Source: a virus
Length of the DNA stretch: 37,771 nt
Virus record (IMG/VR): IMGVR_UViG_3300027800_000015
Span: 1-37,771 of that record
Strand: one strand, 5' to 3'
In this document: positions 15,392 to 22,811 of the stretch, piece after piece
Layout: each line of letters starts with the position of its first letter
Numbering within the stretch: the first letter of the stretch is position 1
Program-made: the position numbers and the translations under genes
Notes under the pieces: model-generated
What the model was told of the DNA's origin: nothing
Seen by the model: the letters and a program-made list of their open reading frames with translations, nothing else
The model's database searches: none

Positions 15392-15654
15392 TTTTTAACA
15401 GGTTTTTAACAGGTTTTTAACAAACTTTTTAACAACTTAACTTATTGATATTCTGTTAATTATTACTACTATTTCTATTTTGTTAAAAAAGTTAAGTAAA
15501 ATATAAAGAGTTAGTAGTATTTACAGTTATATAAAAAGGCTCTGGCTCTTCCTTTTTTCGCTTAACTTTTTAACAACCTTGTAACAAATTGAATCATAAA
15601 GTGTTAAGGTGTTAAAAAGTTTTTTACAGTTTTTAACAAATCAAGTTTTTAACA
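15392..15654. other. Iteron-rich AT-rich region, candidate replication origin
   Basis: No gene fits here. The region holds seven direct copies of TTTTTAACA (starting at 15392, 15403, 15414, 15426, 15567, 15630 and 15646) and two inverted copies (15481 and 15610). The first four are spaced 11, 11 and 12 nt apart, about one helix turn. The middle is a very AT-rich stretch. It lies between the SF3 helicase and the VRR-NUC gene, near the DnaA domain IV gene. Iteron arrays beside the initiator/helicase gene are typical of phage and plasmid origins. The function is inferred. Confidence 0.65.
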
Positions 15655-15655
15655 G

Positions 15656-17242
15656 TTAAAATGTTAATTCCTCGTTTTGTTTCGGGTAATTCAAAAATGC
15701 TTCTTTTTCTTCTTCTACCTCTTCAATGTTAAAAATCGAACGCTTAATTTCATAGGCCGTGCCAACTTTTGAGCTGTATGTCGAAGTGTCCCCAAACGGA
15801 ACGTAACGCATTGCTTTGCCTGGTATCAGCAAAAATTCATTCTTTAACACAGTTCTGATATAATGAATATCAATGTTATGACTATTTTTATACCAGCGTT
15901 CTTTAATGTCAACCGGAACTACAAAAATAGAATCATCGTTTCGTCCTGAGTTTGAAAAATGATCCACAAACCGCTCAAACATATCCTTATATAACCCTGT
16001 TTTTGATTCTTTTTTAACAGCTGTTAAAGTATCGTTTTTAAGTTCTTCAGTCGTAAAAGGAACACGGCCAATAGTAAAGTCAACCGGATTAAGTGTAGAT
16101 AAGTGTGCAAGAAACGCCGGTATTTCTTCCCGTAAATCTTTTTCTATCGAGTGATTAGAGTATTTTGGTTTGCCAACTTTGCGTACAAAAAACCGTATTT
16201 CCTCTTCGTCAACCTTTGCGAATTTGTCCTCATTGTTTGATGCAAGTATAATTTTACCGAAAAAAGGAAGTTTGTAATTGCTGATAAATTTCTCATTCAC
16301 TGATACAAATTTTCCGGTAGCTAATGCTTTTAGCTTTTCAACCGTTATGCTTTTTTCGATCAATGTTTCTTCAATCTCAATTATGTTTGCGGTTGCGTAT
16401 GAGCTGTTAAAATCGCTTGTAAGGTCTGAAGGATTAATCATAACGCAATTATCCCCGAATATCATATTCAACCAATTAAGGAAGGTAGTTTTTCCGGTCT
16501 GTCGCTCACGTGATACAAGTACCAAAATAGGAAGCATTTTATCGGGGTGCAAATATAAGCACTGCAAATAACGATACCCTAATTTAACCTGATCCCCAAA
16601 AATGTGTTCCATTAAAATATGGCTCCACTTAACTACTCCTTCTTTTTCAGTGTGGCGAAATGAGTGATAAAGGTTGTAACAGTTTTCAATCACTGGCTGA
16701 TAGTTAAAATTATCCGGCTCAATGCAAAAGTTATCAAACTTAGGTATTTTATTAATGTACTGTTTGCCGTGATCGTCTTTAATTTCTTCCTTCTTCCACT
16801 TTTTAAGATCAATTCCAGTTATTCCGAAACGGTCTTTTTTCTGAATCTTTTTAAAATAGTCAACTCCGATTCTTAGGTATGGCGAATCTTCATTCAGGTA
16901 ATAAACGCTTATCCAATTTATTGCAGCGTAGTAATTACCTTTAAATTTAATCAAAACCAAAATTTGAAACGGCGTGTAATTACAATCGCCACGGAACGGA
17001 TCAACATCTAAAATAAAATAAACCGAATACTCCGACCATGTAGCCGAATGAACAGCACTAAAAAATAGCTTGTCGTTGTGTTCAATTAATCCATGTTCAC
17101 GTAAAAGAAAGGCCGAATAATCACGTTTATAATAGTTAAACCAGCTTACAGGATCGGTAAACTCATGATTATCTAATGAATCGATCTTTTCAGAAAGTTC
17201 ATTTTTCTTATCTTCGAAAGTCTTTATTCCTGGTAAGTTCAT
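15656..17242 (-). CDS. SF3-type replicative helicase (D5/DUF5906-like)
   Basis: 528 residues. Walker A SRERQTGKTT at 244-253 (K251), Walker B-like NIIEIEE at 286-292, SF3 motif C/sensor IILASNNEDK at 331-340, followed by an arginine-containing EEEIRFFVRKVGK. The N-terminal 200 residues (with DVDPFRGDCNYTPFQ) are a possible primase-like or origin-binding part. No zinc ribbon is seen. SF3 helicases unwind the origin and drive phage replication. The C-terminus ends at the edge of the putative origin. A separate primase was not found, so this protein may supply both roles or rely on the host. Confidence 0.87.
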   Translation of the reverse strand: MNLPGIKTFEDKKNELSEKIDSLDNHEFTDPVSWFNYYKRDYSAFLLREHGLIEHNDKLFFSAVHSATWSEYSVYFILDVDPFRGDCNYTPFQILVLIKFKGNYYAAINWISVYYLNEDSPYLRIGVDYFKKIQKKDRFGITGIDLKKWKKEEIKDDHGKQYINKIPKFDNFCIEPDNFNYQPVIENCYNLYHSFRHTEKEGVVKWSHILMEHIFGDQVKLGYRYLQCLYLHPDKMLPILVLVSRERQTGKTTFLNWLNMIFGDNCVMINPSDLTSDFNSSYATANIIEIEETLIEKSITVEKLKALATGKFVSVNEKFISNYKLPFFGKIILASNNEDKFAKVDEEEIRFFVRKVGKPKYSNHSIEKDLREEIPAFLAHLSTLNPVDFTIGRVPFTTEELKNDTLTAVKKESKTGLYKDMFERFVDHFSNSGRNDDSIFVVPVDIKERWYKNSHNIDIHYIRTVLKNEFLLIPGKAMRYVPFGDTSTYSSKVGTAYEIKRSIFNIEEVEEEKEAFLNYPKQNEELTF

Positions 17243-17244
17243 AA

Positions 17245-17595
17245 CTAAAAAAGTTCAGGCCATTTTTGCATTGCGCGTGTTATCGAATTGAATCTATCAA
17301 GTTCTTTGTTGTTGGTTTTTACTCTTCGTTCCGGCTCGTATTGATCTACTGCCTTTTGGTAACCTGAAGTAAAACCTGTTGAAAAATCACTGTGCTGCTG
17401 TTCTTTCAGTTCTATATAAAGGTTTTTAACGTATTCATGATAGTCGTTTAATTGTTCTAAAATTCTTTGCCTGATTTCGACTGAAACCGCATTTGCGTTT
17501 TCTGATGCTGCGTATTTATCCAGATCGGTTTTCATTGATGCAATCAGCCGTGCAGTCTGGTTTTGTATGTCGTTAAATTGGATTTGGTAGAACAT
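17245..17595 (-). CDS. Hypothetical helical protein before the helicase
   Basis: 116 residues, nearly all helical with coiled-coil character (MKTDLDKYAASENANAV, IRQRILEQLNDYHEYV, YIELKEQQ) and an aromatic C-terminus. It ends 2 nt before the helicase start and is the first gene behind the putative attenuator. It could be a helicase loader or a replication accessory factor by position. Nothing in the sequence proves this. Confidence 0.65.
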   Translation of the reverse strand: MFYQIQFNDIQNQTARLIASMKTDLDKYAASENANAVSVEIRQRILEQLNDYHEYVKNLYIELKEQQHSDFSTGFTSGYQKAVDQYEPERRVKTNNKELDRFNSITRAMQKWPELF

Positions 17596-17618
17596 ATCAC
17601 TTAATATTAATTAACCAT

Positions 17619-17715
17619 AAAAACAAAACCCGCACTGCAAAGGCTCCCAACCGACGCAGATACGGGTAATGTAATTATGGTTTTAAGTGAATTTCTTTTC
17701 ATCGGTTGGGAGCCT
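17619..17715 (-). ncRNA. Structured leader / possible attenuator of the replication operon
   Basis: A perfect 14-bp inverted repeat (17641-17654 and 17702-17715) encloses 47 nt. On the minus strand a second hairpin, CCCG..CTGC with GCAG..CGGG (17656-17666 with 17629-17638), is followed by TTTTGTTTTT (17628-17619), as in a terminator. The 3' arm of the long repeat lies entirely in the loop of this terminator-like hairpin, so the two structures should compete. It lies between a gene end at 17747 and the replication operon start at 17595, with TATATTTG just upstream (17726-17733). No ORF fits the interval. Confidence 0.55.
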
Positions 17716-17725
17716 ATTTGAATTA

Positions 17726-17733
17726 CAAATATA
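17726..17733 (-). promoter_or_regulatory. -7 promoter element before the replication operon
   Basis: TATATTTG on the minus strand, 14 nt beyond the stop of the gene at 17747. Neither the late box ATCAACAA nor the early repeat is found at the matching distance, so it would be a third class or a host-type promoter. The transcript would start with the structured leader at 17619-17715. Confidence 0.55.
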
Positions 17734-17746
17734 GTTAATTTTTCAA

Positions 17747-17941
17747 TTAATCCTTACTAATCTGCAAAATATTTTCAAACATTTCGCATTTGCGCCGGTA
17801 GTTTCCGGACCAGGTGATACGCGATAGAACAAACCGCAGCCGGTTGCCTTTTGAACATTTAGCCTTTTGGATTAGCTTTATTTCATCACTCCATATCGAA
17901 TTGACGAAATTACGGCACTGTTCGCAGTTGTGGGTTTTCAT
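17747..17941 (-). CDS. Small Cys-containing basic protein
   Basis: 64 residues. Cysteines at 6, 9, 29 and 52 (HNCEQCRNF, AKCSKGN, RRKCEMF) could coordinate one zinc ion. The rest is basic (KGNRLRFVLSR), suggesting nucleic-acid contact. Its ATG overlaps the stop of the gene upstream (ATGA). It is the last gene before the replication-operon promoter. No family recognised. Confidence 0.6.
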   Translation of the reverse strand: MKTHNCEQCRNFVNSIWSDEIKLIQKAKCSKGNRLRFVLSRITWSGNYRRKCEMFENILQISKD

Positions 17942-18282
17942 GGGGTTTTAGTTGTTTCATAACGATTAGTATCGTCTCCGGTTATATCGATCCGTTCCCG
18001 AAGTGTTAGAATAGCATTTAGTAGTAACATTTCTTTCATTGTCATCGGTTCAACCTGAACATCATCATCATTTATGAAGTCAGCCATATATTCACGAATT
18101 AAATGTATAGCGGATTGCATATGCTGCAAATCCTTTTCCATTTCGTAAGCAATATGGTCGCCACAATTGAACTGGCCATTGTCACTGAATATACCCAGAT
18201 ACTTCTGTTTGATACGCTTCGCCCTTAAGTCACGTTGTGGCTTATGCATGTTCATAGGGTATTCTTTATGGGTTGGTTTCAT
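17938..18282 (-). CDS. Hypothetical protein downstream of the methyltransferase
   Basis: 114 residues from the ATG at 18282 (MKPTHKEYPMN), which lies 13 nt after the methyltransferase stop. A longer frame to 18339 would overlap that gene's 3' end. The first 40 residues are basic (RDLRAKRIKQKY). The rest is helical and acidic (MEKDLQHMQSAIHLIREYM, MTMKEMLLLNAILTLRER). No domain recognised. Translation is coupled to the next gene by ATGA. Confidence 0.6.
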   Translation of the reverse strand: MKPTHKEYPMNMHKPQRDLRAKRIKQKYLGIFSDNGQFNCGDHIAYEMEKDLQHMQSAIHLIREYMADFINDDDVQVEPMTMKEMLLLNAILTLRERIDITGDDTNRYETTKTP

Positions 18283-18295
18283 TGGTGCGGTTTGG

Positions 18296-19144
18296 TTAAA
18301 ATAAAGTTTGCGCCGTCTTGTTAATTTCAGTCCGAGCAAAACCCAGCGATTTTATTTCGTCAATCTTCAATTTACTCGATTCAATCCACGCCTTAGCATC
18401 TTTAAAAAACGGTTTCTTAATTTCAAAACAATATGCTTTGCGTCCCATATTATCAGCAGCTACATGAGTAGAACCTGAACCAGCAACCGGATCAATTACC
18501 ACATCACCAGGATCTGTAAATATTTCGATCAAACGTTCCAATAATTTAACTGGTTTTTGTGTCGGGTGTATTTTTACAGATTCATTATCACGCGGCCAGT
18601 CCATGCAATTAAATATCATTTTGCCGTTATTATTGAATTTCGGGAGCCGATCGCGGTATAGTAGTACGGCATATTCACAGTTACCCACAACCTTCATGTT
18701 AGCTTTTAATACCTGTGCTGAAAAATTCTTTCTGAATACCAGATTAATATAATTATTCAACCCGTATTGTTTAGCCAGATTTATAAGATAAAACTGCTGT
18801 TCAAACTCACAAAATACTATCATACATGGGGCTTTGGATTTTAGTTTTTTGCCTCCGTTTTCATCCTTTAATATCTCGATTTCTTCCTTTGTCAGTTTCG
18901 GCTCATTCCTGAGCATTGAACTGCAAAAGTGCATAAACTCTTTTGGCCGGAAGTCTTTATCGGTATCGAAAAACTCAGTTCCTGCGAGTGCAGATTCCCC
19001 GTTTTTATTATCACCGTCTTTGTACCATGCCGGATTCGAAGCATAGGCATTATTCCCTAAGTTGTACGGAATATCAGCGATTATCAGCTGTGCCTTTGGA
19101 ATTTGATAAGGCTTGTAATTCTGGAAGTGGTCGTTTATTATCAT
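18296..19144 (-). CDS. DNA amino-methyltransferase (N6-adenine or N4-cytosine, beta-type)
   Basis: 282 residues from the ATG at 19144 (MIINDHFQNY). The catalytic motif IV is DIPY at 24-27 near the N-terminus, and the AdoMet-binding motif is DPVAGSGST near residue 222. This order (IV before I) is that of the permuted beta group. IHPTQKPVKLLERLI precedes motif I as usual. It is probably a solitary phage methyltransferase that protects phage DNA; no cognate endonuclease is nearby. The variant DIPY instead of DPPY is tolerated in this family. Confidence 0.9.
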   Translation of the reverse strand: MIINDHFQNYKPYQIPKAQLIIADIPYNLGNNAYASNPAWYKDGDNKNGESALAGTEFFDTDKDFRPKEFMHFCSSMLRNEPKLTKEEIEILKDENGGKKLKSKAPCMIVFCEFEQQFYLINLAKQYGLNNYINLVFRKNFSAQVLKANMKVVGNCEYAVLLYRDRLPKFNNNGKMIFNCMDWPRDNESVKIHPTQKPVKLLERLIEIFTDPGDVVIDPVAGSGSTHVAADNMGRKAYCFEIKKPFFKDAKAWIESSKLKIDEIKSLGFARTEINKTAQTLF

Positions 19145-19256
19145 TGTTTTGTTTTTCTTTTTGCCCCTCACCCCTCACCCGCCCAGCTACAACAGCAAGC
19201 GCAAAGATCAGGATAATGAAGGCGGTTAGTATTAGGTTATTTCTTATGGCTTTCAT
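19074..19256 (-). CDS. Small single-pass membrane protein, overlapping the methyltransferase start
   Basis: 60 residues. It begins MKAIRNNLILTAFIILIF, an N-terminal membrane anchor, with a polar tail (GEGQKEKQNNDNK). The start overlaps the stop of the upstream gene by 20 nt and the 3' end overlaps the methyltransferase by 71 nt. It would fill an otherwise empty 92-nt gap. The long overlap makes it less certain, but the clean membrane anchor and gap position favour a real gene. Confidence 0.45.
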   Translation of the reverse strand: MKAIRNNLILTAFIILIFALAVVAGRVRGEGQKEKQNNDNKRPLPELQALSNSKGTADNR

Positions 19257-20025
19257 CTATTATACATGGTACTGTGTTATTCCACGATATTGAATGGTGA
19301 ATGCGGGGGTTTGAAGTGTTCATCATTGATACAACCACTCCAGAAGGATGCATCATAACCGTTGTGAATGCTTTACAGTATGTTCCGTATTTAAGATACA
19401 TATCTGTTATTCCGCCTGTTTGCTTTTGCGTAGCCTTTTGCACTAATGCAGCCATAGGTATAGTAAAAAATAAACTGCCACGACTCCCTAAAGTTGTATA
19501 AGTATTTACATCTTCATTCATTGCGCCTATAAACTTAAATGGCCTATCTACTGAGCAAATAAAGCTATTCATACATTTACGTAATAGTGGCCTATTAATT
19601 ACAGTTGGGTTTTCAACACCTCCAATAAAATCGCCCCCCTGTGCAAGTGCAACAGCTAAAATGCTTTTGTTATCAGTGAAAAAATTTAAGTATGAATCAA
19701 AAACAAAATCCAAAGTTTTTATTTTTTGCACTAATAATCGTTCATTTAATTTACATGCATACCTAAATTCAAATGCAGTATAATCGATAATAAGTTCATA
19801 ATTGAATACTGAGTGCCGTTTCGCTGCTTCAATCAAAAATAGCTTTTCGTTATCTGTTACGTTTGAGTTTTTAATTTCGGTAATAAGTCGATTAGTTTTG
19901 TATGTATCAACCAATTCAAAGATATTCGGCATACGGTTCTTAGGCTCGTATATAGGTGCTTTTATCTTTGATGTGTATTTCTGTTCGGCCTTTTCTTCCT
20001 GCCCGAATAGGTTAAATTGTTTCAT
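19237..20025 (-). CDS. Hypothetical protein upstream of the methyltransferase
   Basis: 262 residues. It starts MKQFNLFGQEEKAEQKY, and the FNLFGQ start is a short motif that resembles clamp-binding peptides (QxxLF-like), though this is only a visual similarity. The middle is helical. The second half has strand-rich segments (GSLFFTIPMAALVQKAT, KAFTTVMMHPSGVVVSMM, HHSISWNN). No domain was recognised. It lies directly before the methyltransferase block and could belong to DNA modification or replication. Confidence 0.65.
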   Translation of the reverse strand: MKQFNLFGQEEKAEQKYTSKIKAPIYEPKNRMPNIFELVDTYKTNRLITEIKNSNVTDNEKLFLIEAAKRHSVFNYELIIDYTAFEFRYACKLNERLLVQKIKTLDFVFDSYLNFFTDNKSILAVALAQGGDFIGGVENPTVINRPLLRKCMNSFICSVDRPFKFIGAMNEDVNTYTTLGSRGSLFFTIPMAALVQKATQKQTGGITDMYLKYGTYCKAFTTVMMHPSGVVVSMMNTSNPRIHHSISWNNTVPCIIDESHKK

Positions 20026-20040
20026 ATCGTCTGGTTAGTA

Positions 20041-20229
20041 TTAAAGTGTTTCGATATATTCGCATAGTTCTGTTTCGCTCCCAAACCACTCCACCCTCTT
20101 ATTATCCGGTTGTGTGACCAACACCCACGGCTTATCCATTCGCCGGCCTATCACTTTGTAATACAGGTAATATTTGCCGTCGTGCTGGCATACCGTTGTG
20201 TCGTCTTTGAATTGAGATAGGATTTCCAT
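20041..20229 (-). CDS. Small hypothetical protein
   Basis: 62 residues, beta-rich (CQHDGKYYLYYKVIGRR, PWVLVTQPD) with a short C-terminal helix (SETELCEYIETL). Its ATG overlaps the stop of the 29-residue peptide upstream as TAATG, indicating coupled translation. No family recognised. Confidence 0.6.
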   Translation of the reverse strand: MEILSQFKDDTTVCQHDGKYYLYYKVIGRRMDKPWVLVTQPDNKRVEWFGSETELCEYIETL

Positions 20230-20318
20230 TACTGAGTGAGTTTAATTATGAGTATAAGAACTGCCAATGCAGCAAGTGCAAACAGTTCAATTTTGGCTGA
20301 TGTTTCGTAGTGTTCCAT
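20229..20318 (-). CDS. 29-residue membrane peptide
   Basis: The ATG at 20318 overlaps the upstream stop (TAATG), and its own TAA at 20229-20231 overlaps the next ATG in the same way. Double coupling and perfect gap filling support it. Sequence: polar start MEHYETSAKIE, then a single hydrophobic helix of about 16 residues. Likely an inner-membrane micropeptide. Role unknown. Confidence 0.6.
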   Translation of the reverse strand: MEHYETSAKIELFALAALAVLILIIKLTQ

Positions 20319-20575
20319 TAGTCGACAGGATAAAGATCGGTTAGTAATATGAATTTAACGTCCGAATAAGTACGGCATTCACACACGCGGTCGACCGATT
20401 CCAAACGATATGTTATTCCGTTGCATTGAACGAGGTCGTTACGTTGCAGACATTTGCGCCAGTCGTTCAGATAAACCTCGTTTTCTGCATCGGTTGTACG
20501 TCCCATGTGGATTACGAATAGCGCTACTGATGCTATGGCAACTATGCCAAGTGCTATAATTATTAGAGTTGTCAT
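20318..20575 (-). CDS. Small membrane-anchored protein
   Basis: 85 residues. Residues 2-23 form one transmembrane helix (TLIIIALGIVAIASVALFVI). The soluble part holds three cysteines (LQRNDLVQCNGITYRL, VCECRTY) and short strands. ATGA overlap with the preceding gene at 20572. Probably an early membrane protein. No family recognised. Confidence 0.6.
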   Translation of the reverse strand: MTTLIIIALGIVAIASVALFVIHMGRTTDAENEVYLNDWRKCLQRNDLVQCNGITYRLESVDRVCECRTYSDVKFILLTDLYPVD

Positions 20576-20772
20576 ATGATTTGTTTTTTAAGGTTCAAAA
20601 TCTGTTGTGTTTCGTATTGTTCTACCTCTTCAGCAGCCAACTCAATAGCCTGGTTGCAGGCTTCGCGCATGGCGTTGATTATAGCCTGATAATCCATTGT
20701 AACCATTTCATTGTATGGTATTTCAGGACATCCGTAATCGTTTATTATTTCATCTAAATTAACCGTTTTCAT
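20572..20772 (-). CDS. Small acidic helical protein, first gene behind an early promoter
   Basis: 66 residues, mostly helical and acidic (YQAIINAMREACNQAIELAAEEVEQYE). It starts 17 nt beyond the -7 element TAACTTTG (20790-20797), so it is the first gene of this early unit, which probably continues to the methyltransferase. No domain recognised. Confidence 0.6.
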   Translation of the reverse strand: MKTVNLDEIINDYGCPEIPYNEMVTMDYQAIINAMREACNQAIELAAEEVEQYETQQILNLKKQII

Positions 20773-20789
20773 ACCCTTTATTTTTTCTT

Positions 20790-20866
20790 CAAAGTTAAAC
20801 TAAATACTTCTGTTTGGTTCTCGTTAGTCGCTGACATTTACCACTGTTCTGATTGAGATTTGTCAA
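20790..20866 (-). promoter_or_regulatory. Early promoter/operator, copy A
   Basis: Minus-strand order: dyad TTGACAAATCTCAA (20866-20853), 12 nt, TAAATGTCAGCG (20840-20829), 31 nt, TAACTTTG (20797-20790). The same blocks occur at copies B and C. The rest of 20773-21149, a 377-nt stretch without a gene, holds only an AT-rich spacer and the dyad element listed separately. Confidence 0.72.
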
Positions 20867-20949
20867 TGTGGCAGCTATTTATTTAACAATTCATTAACAG
20901 TTTTTTAATTGTAAGTAGTTGATTCTTAGAGTGTTTACGGTAGTGGTAG

Positions 20950-21079
20950 TTAGCGAATTGTTAGCCAGCAATTGGCTGTTACTGAAATCTATTAAAGCGT
21001 CAATCTAAATTCTCATACATGGGTCGTGTTTGAAACGTGATACAGCCAACATGCTGCTAACACAGGCTATACACAATGC
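20950..21079. repeat. attC-like dyad element 1
   Basis: Arms GTTAGCcAGCAaTTGGCTGT (20960-20979) and its imperfect complement ending GCTGCTAAC (to 21061). Outside the arms stand TTAGC on one side and GGCTATACACAATGC (21065-21079) on the other. The latter pairs, with 13 of 15 matches, with GCACTGTGCATAGCC at 21673-21687, on the far side of two genes. Confidence 0.6.
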
Positions 21080-21149
21080 TTGCATTTCGTTTTCAATCTG
21101 ACTGTGTGCGTAATCAATCATAATTTTAATGTTTTGTTAACGAGCAATC

Positions 21150-21365
21150 CTACTCGCCATTATCTGTTTGTGTTATTTCAACATCATATCCAAGATGCTG
21201 TAAAACTTGCTCTAAAATTGTTTTTACATCCTGGTTATGGAAAGGCATTTCTACACCGTTAACCTTTACTAAAGTTCCATAATTTGTGCAACAACCATCG
21301 GTACAATTATAACAATAGTCATCAAGCGTTACTACTATTTTTGGTTTATTGTCCATTGATCTCAC
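21150..21365 (-). CDS. Small Cys-rich protein in the repeat-bounded array
   Basis: 71 residues from the ATG at 21365; an ATG at 21356 would remove three. A cluster of five cysteines (CYNCTDGCCTNYG, about 18-27) suggests metal binding, followed by a strand (TLVKVNGVEMPF), a helix (VKTILEQVLQHLG) and a strand (DVEITQ). No family recognised. It overlaps the upstream gene by 20 nt. Both lie between a pair of inverted-repeat arms (21065-21079 and 21673-21687). Confidence 0.58.
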   Translation of the reverse strand: MRSMDNKPKIVVTLDDYCYNCTDGCCTNYGTLVKVNGVEMPFHNQDVKTILEQVLQHLGYDVEITQTDNGE

Positions 21366-21606
21366 TTATAAATTTATCAACCAACATTTCATTATCTTCT
21401 CTTATGTCCACATTATCCCACATCCACTCAATGAAATCCATTAAAAGACGTTTCCTATGTTGTTCCATCGTGTATTCTTCCTGTGATTCTCTACTTATCT
21501 GATTTTGCATATCTTTTTCCATTTGTCGGTTCATTTCTTCTTCCCGATCATAATGTTCATTTACGCAATCTTCAAAGTGTTGCTGACTTCCAATATATTC
21601 TTCCAT
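21346..21606 (-). CDS. Small acidic helical protein in the array
   Basis: 86 residues, strongly charged and helical (HYDREEEMNRQMEKDMQNQI, EEYTMEQHRKRLLMDFIEWMWDNV). Coiled coil likely. It overlaps the Cys-rich gene by 20 nt at its 3' end. No known domain. Enclosed with that gene by the L-type arms at 21065-21079 and 21673-21687. Confidence 0.58.
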   Translation of the reverse strand: MEEYIGSQQHFEDCVNEHYDREEEMNRQMEKDMQNQISRESQEEYTMEQHRKRLLMDFIEWMWDNVDIREDNEMLVDKFISEINGQ

Positions 21607-21672
21607 AAGGCAATACGGGTTTAAAAAACATTAAAATTATTTCCTTCTGTACTTCTATTTAACTTCACGGCT

Positions 21673-21770
21673 GCACTGTGCATAGCCTAATACGTTATGC
21701 GCCATTGTAAAGAAAGAAGAGAAAAAAGACTAATGGAACAACGGCGCATAACATTGGCTATAACCAATAG
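21673..21770. repeat. attC-like dyad element 2
   Basis: Central hairpin: GTTATGCGCCATTGT (21694-21708) against ACAACGGCGCATAAC (21738-21752), 14 of 15 pairs, loop of 29 nt rich in GAAGA/GAAAA. Outer arms: GCACTGTGCATAGCC (21673-21687) and GGCTATAACCAATAG (21756-21770), which pair with distant partners at 21065-21079 and 22064-22078, across genes. Confidence 0.65.
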
Positions 21771-21794
21771 AATTTAATTTGAGTTAGACGAGGC

Positions 21795-22013
21795 CTACAA
21801 TAGATAATTATCCAAAGCCCTCATAATATCGTACTGTGCAAATCCAGATAATGCGGAGTACAAATCCTCATCCTCAATAGCATCTTCAAAGTTGCCTTCC
21901 GTTCCTCTTGCTCCAGTTGGTGTTGAAATGTGCTTTTCAACGTGGGTTGCATCACCTAATTGAACTGTTGTAGTCCATCCTTTAGGGGTAATTTCAATCG
22001 TTACTTTTTTCAT
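21795..22013 (-). CDS. Small acidic protein in the array
   Basis: 72 residues. It begins MKKVTIEITPKGWTTTVQLGD with two strands, then a Gly/Thr loop and an acidic C-terminus (FEDAIEDEDLYSALSGFAQY). No family recognised. Flanked by the arms GGCTATAACCAATAG (21756-21770) and CTACTGGTCATAGCC (22064-22078), which match at 13 of 15 positions. Its leader carries TTAGGTAAATTGAG (22032-22045, plus strand), shared with two other genes of the array. Confidence 0.58.
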   Translation of the reverse strand: MKKVTIEITPKGWTTTVQLGDATHVEKHISTPTGARGTEGNFEDAIEDEDLYSALSGFAQYDIMRALDNYLL

Positions 22014-22063
22014 GGTTAATTTTATTTTAAATTAGGTAAATTGAGTATTTGAGGTAATTAAAT

Positions 22064-22093
22064 CTACTGGTCATAGCCTTATCGTTATACACA
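22064..22093. repeat. Left boundary arms of the cytosine methyltransferase unit
   Basis: CTACTGGTCATAGCC (22064-22078) pairs back across the 72-residue gene with 21756-21770. After a 5-nt spacer, GTTATACACA (22084-22093) pairs with AGTGTATAAC at 22812-22821 on the other side of the methyltransferase gene (9 of 10 matches). Confidence 0.55.
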
Positions 22094-22111
22094 ATAGAAA
22101 AAACAACATGG

Positions 22112-22771
22112 TTAGACGAGTTCCAATGCTCGGCCCCATTGTTCGGCCATTGCTTCGGCTATTTTTTTAAATGTCTTACTCCGCAGCGTTTGCCGGCTTT
22201 CTCCGGTTGATAACATTGCATCTGTAAAATATCTCGGTTTTCCGCTTTTATCAATGTATGTCGGTTGTGGTTCATCGCTTGCGGTTCTGTCCAGAAATAA
22301 ATTATCAATCATTGCGTATTGTAAAGGCGGTAATCCTTTAAGCCAGAAGCAAGTTCTTTTTTTGTCGCTATCTCCAAAATAATACGGATGTATAATTTGA
22401 TTAGCCTTTAAAGTGCTATTCATAAAGCCTACCGGGTTTTCAATACATATTTTTTCAATCGGGGCCCGCCAAAGTTGTAAGAAAAATTCAGCAGCTTCAA
22501 TTCTGTTTTTCCATCGGTCAATTGCCTTTTGTCCGTACCTGTCAATATTGTAATAACCAACAGCTGCATTTGATAAATAGGTGCATGGCGGGTGTGCAAT
22601 CATCATATCATATTTTCCGCTATAAGCCTCTTTTATTGCATCTCCCACAATATGCCATTCAGGATGTCCTCCGGTGCATTCTTTAATATCATTACTCCAG
22701 GCTTCAATACCTAACTTTCGCAATTCGATTGTTACTGCCTGGCTTTCTTCACATGCTACTAATACTTTCAT
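22112..22771 (-). CDS. Cytosine-C5 methyltransferase-like protein
   Basis: 219 residues, short for the family. It begins KVLVACEESQAVTIELRKLG (AdoMet-binding strand and loop in place of the usual FxGxG). Motif IV is HPPC with C63, and motif VI is ENP at 111-113. The following region (HPYYFGDSDKKRTCFWLKGLPP) is typical of phage-encoded 'DNA cytosine methyltransferase' proteins. No large target-recognition domain is present, so activity or specificity may be altered. It could also act on nucleotides or be a related base-modifying enzyme. It is the only enzyme in the repeat-bounded array and is flanked by GTTATACACA/AGTGTATAAC arms. Confidence 0.8.
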   Translation of the reverse strand: MKVLVACEESQAVTIELRKLGIEAWSNDIKECTGGHPEWHIVGDAIKEAYSGKYDMMIAHPPCTYLSNAAVGYYNIDRYGQKAIDRWKNRIEAAEFFLQLWRAPIEKICIENPVGFMNSTLKANQIIHPYYFGDSDKKRTCFWLKGLPPLQYAMIDNLFLDRTASDEPQPTYIDKSGKPRYFTDAMLSTGESRQTLRSKTFKKIAEAMAEQWGRALELV

Positions 22772-22811
22772 AATTTCTTTAACTTAGGTAAATTGAGCGT
22801 TGTTTTTCTAC

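Noticed and set aside
21694-21752. Dyad hairpins as rho-independent terminators
   Set aside because: No T-run follows the stems on either strand; loops are purine-rich.
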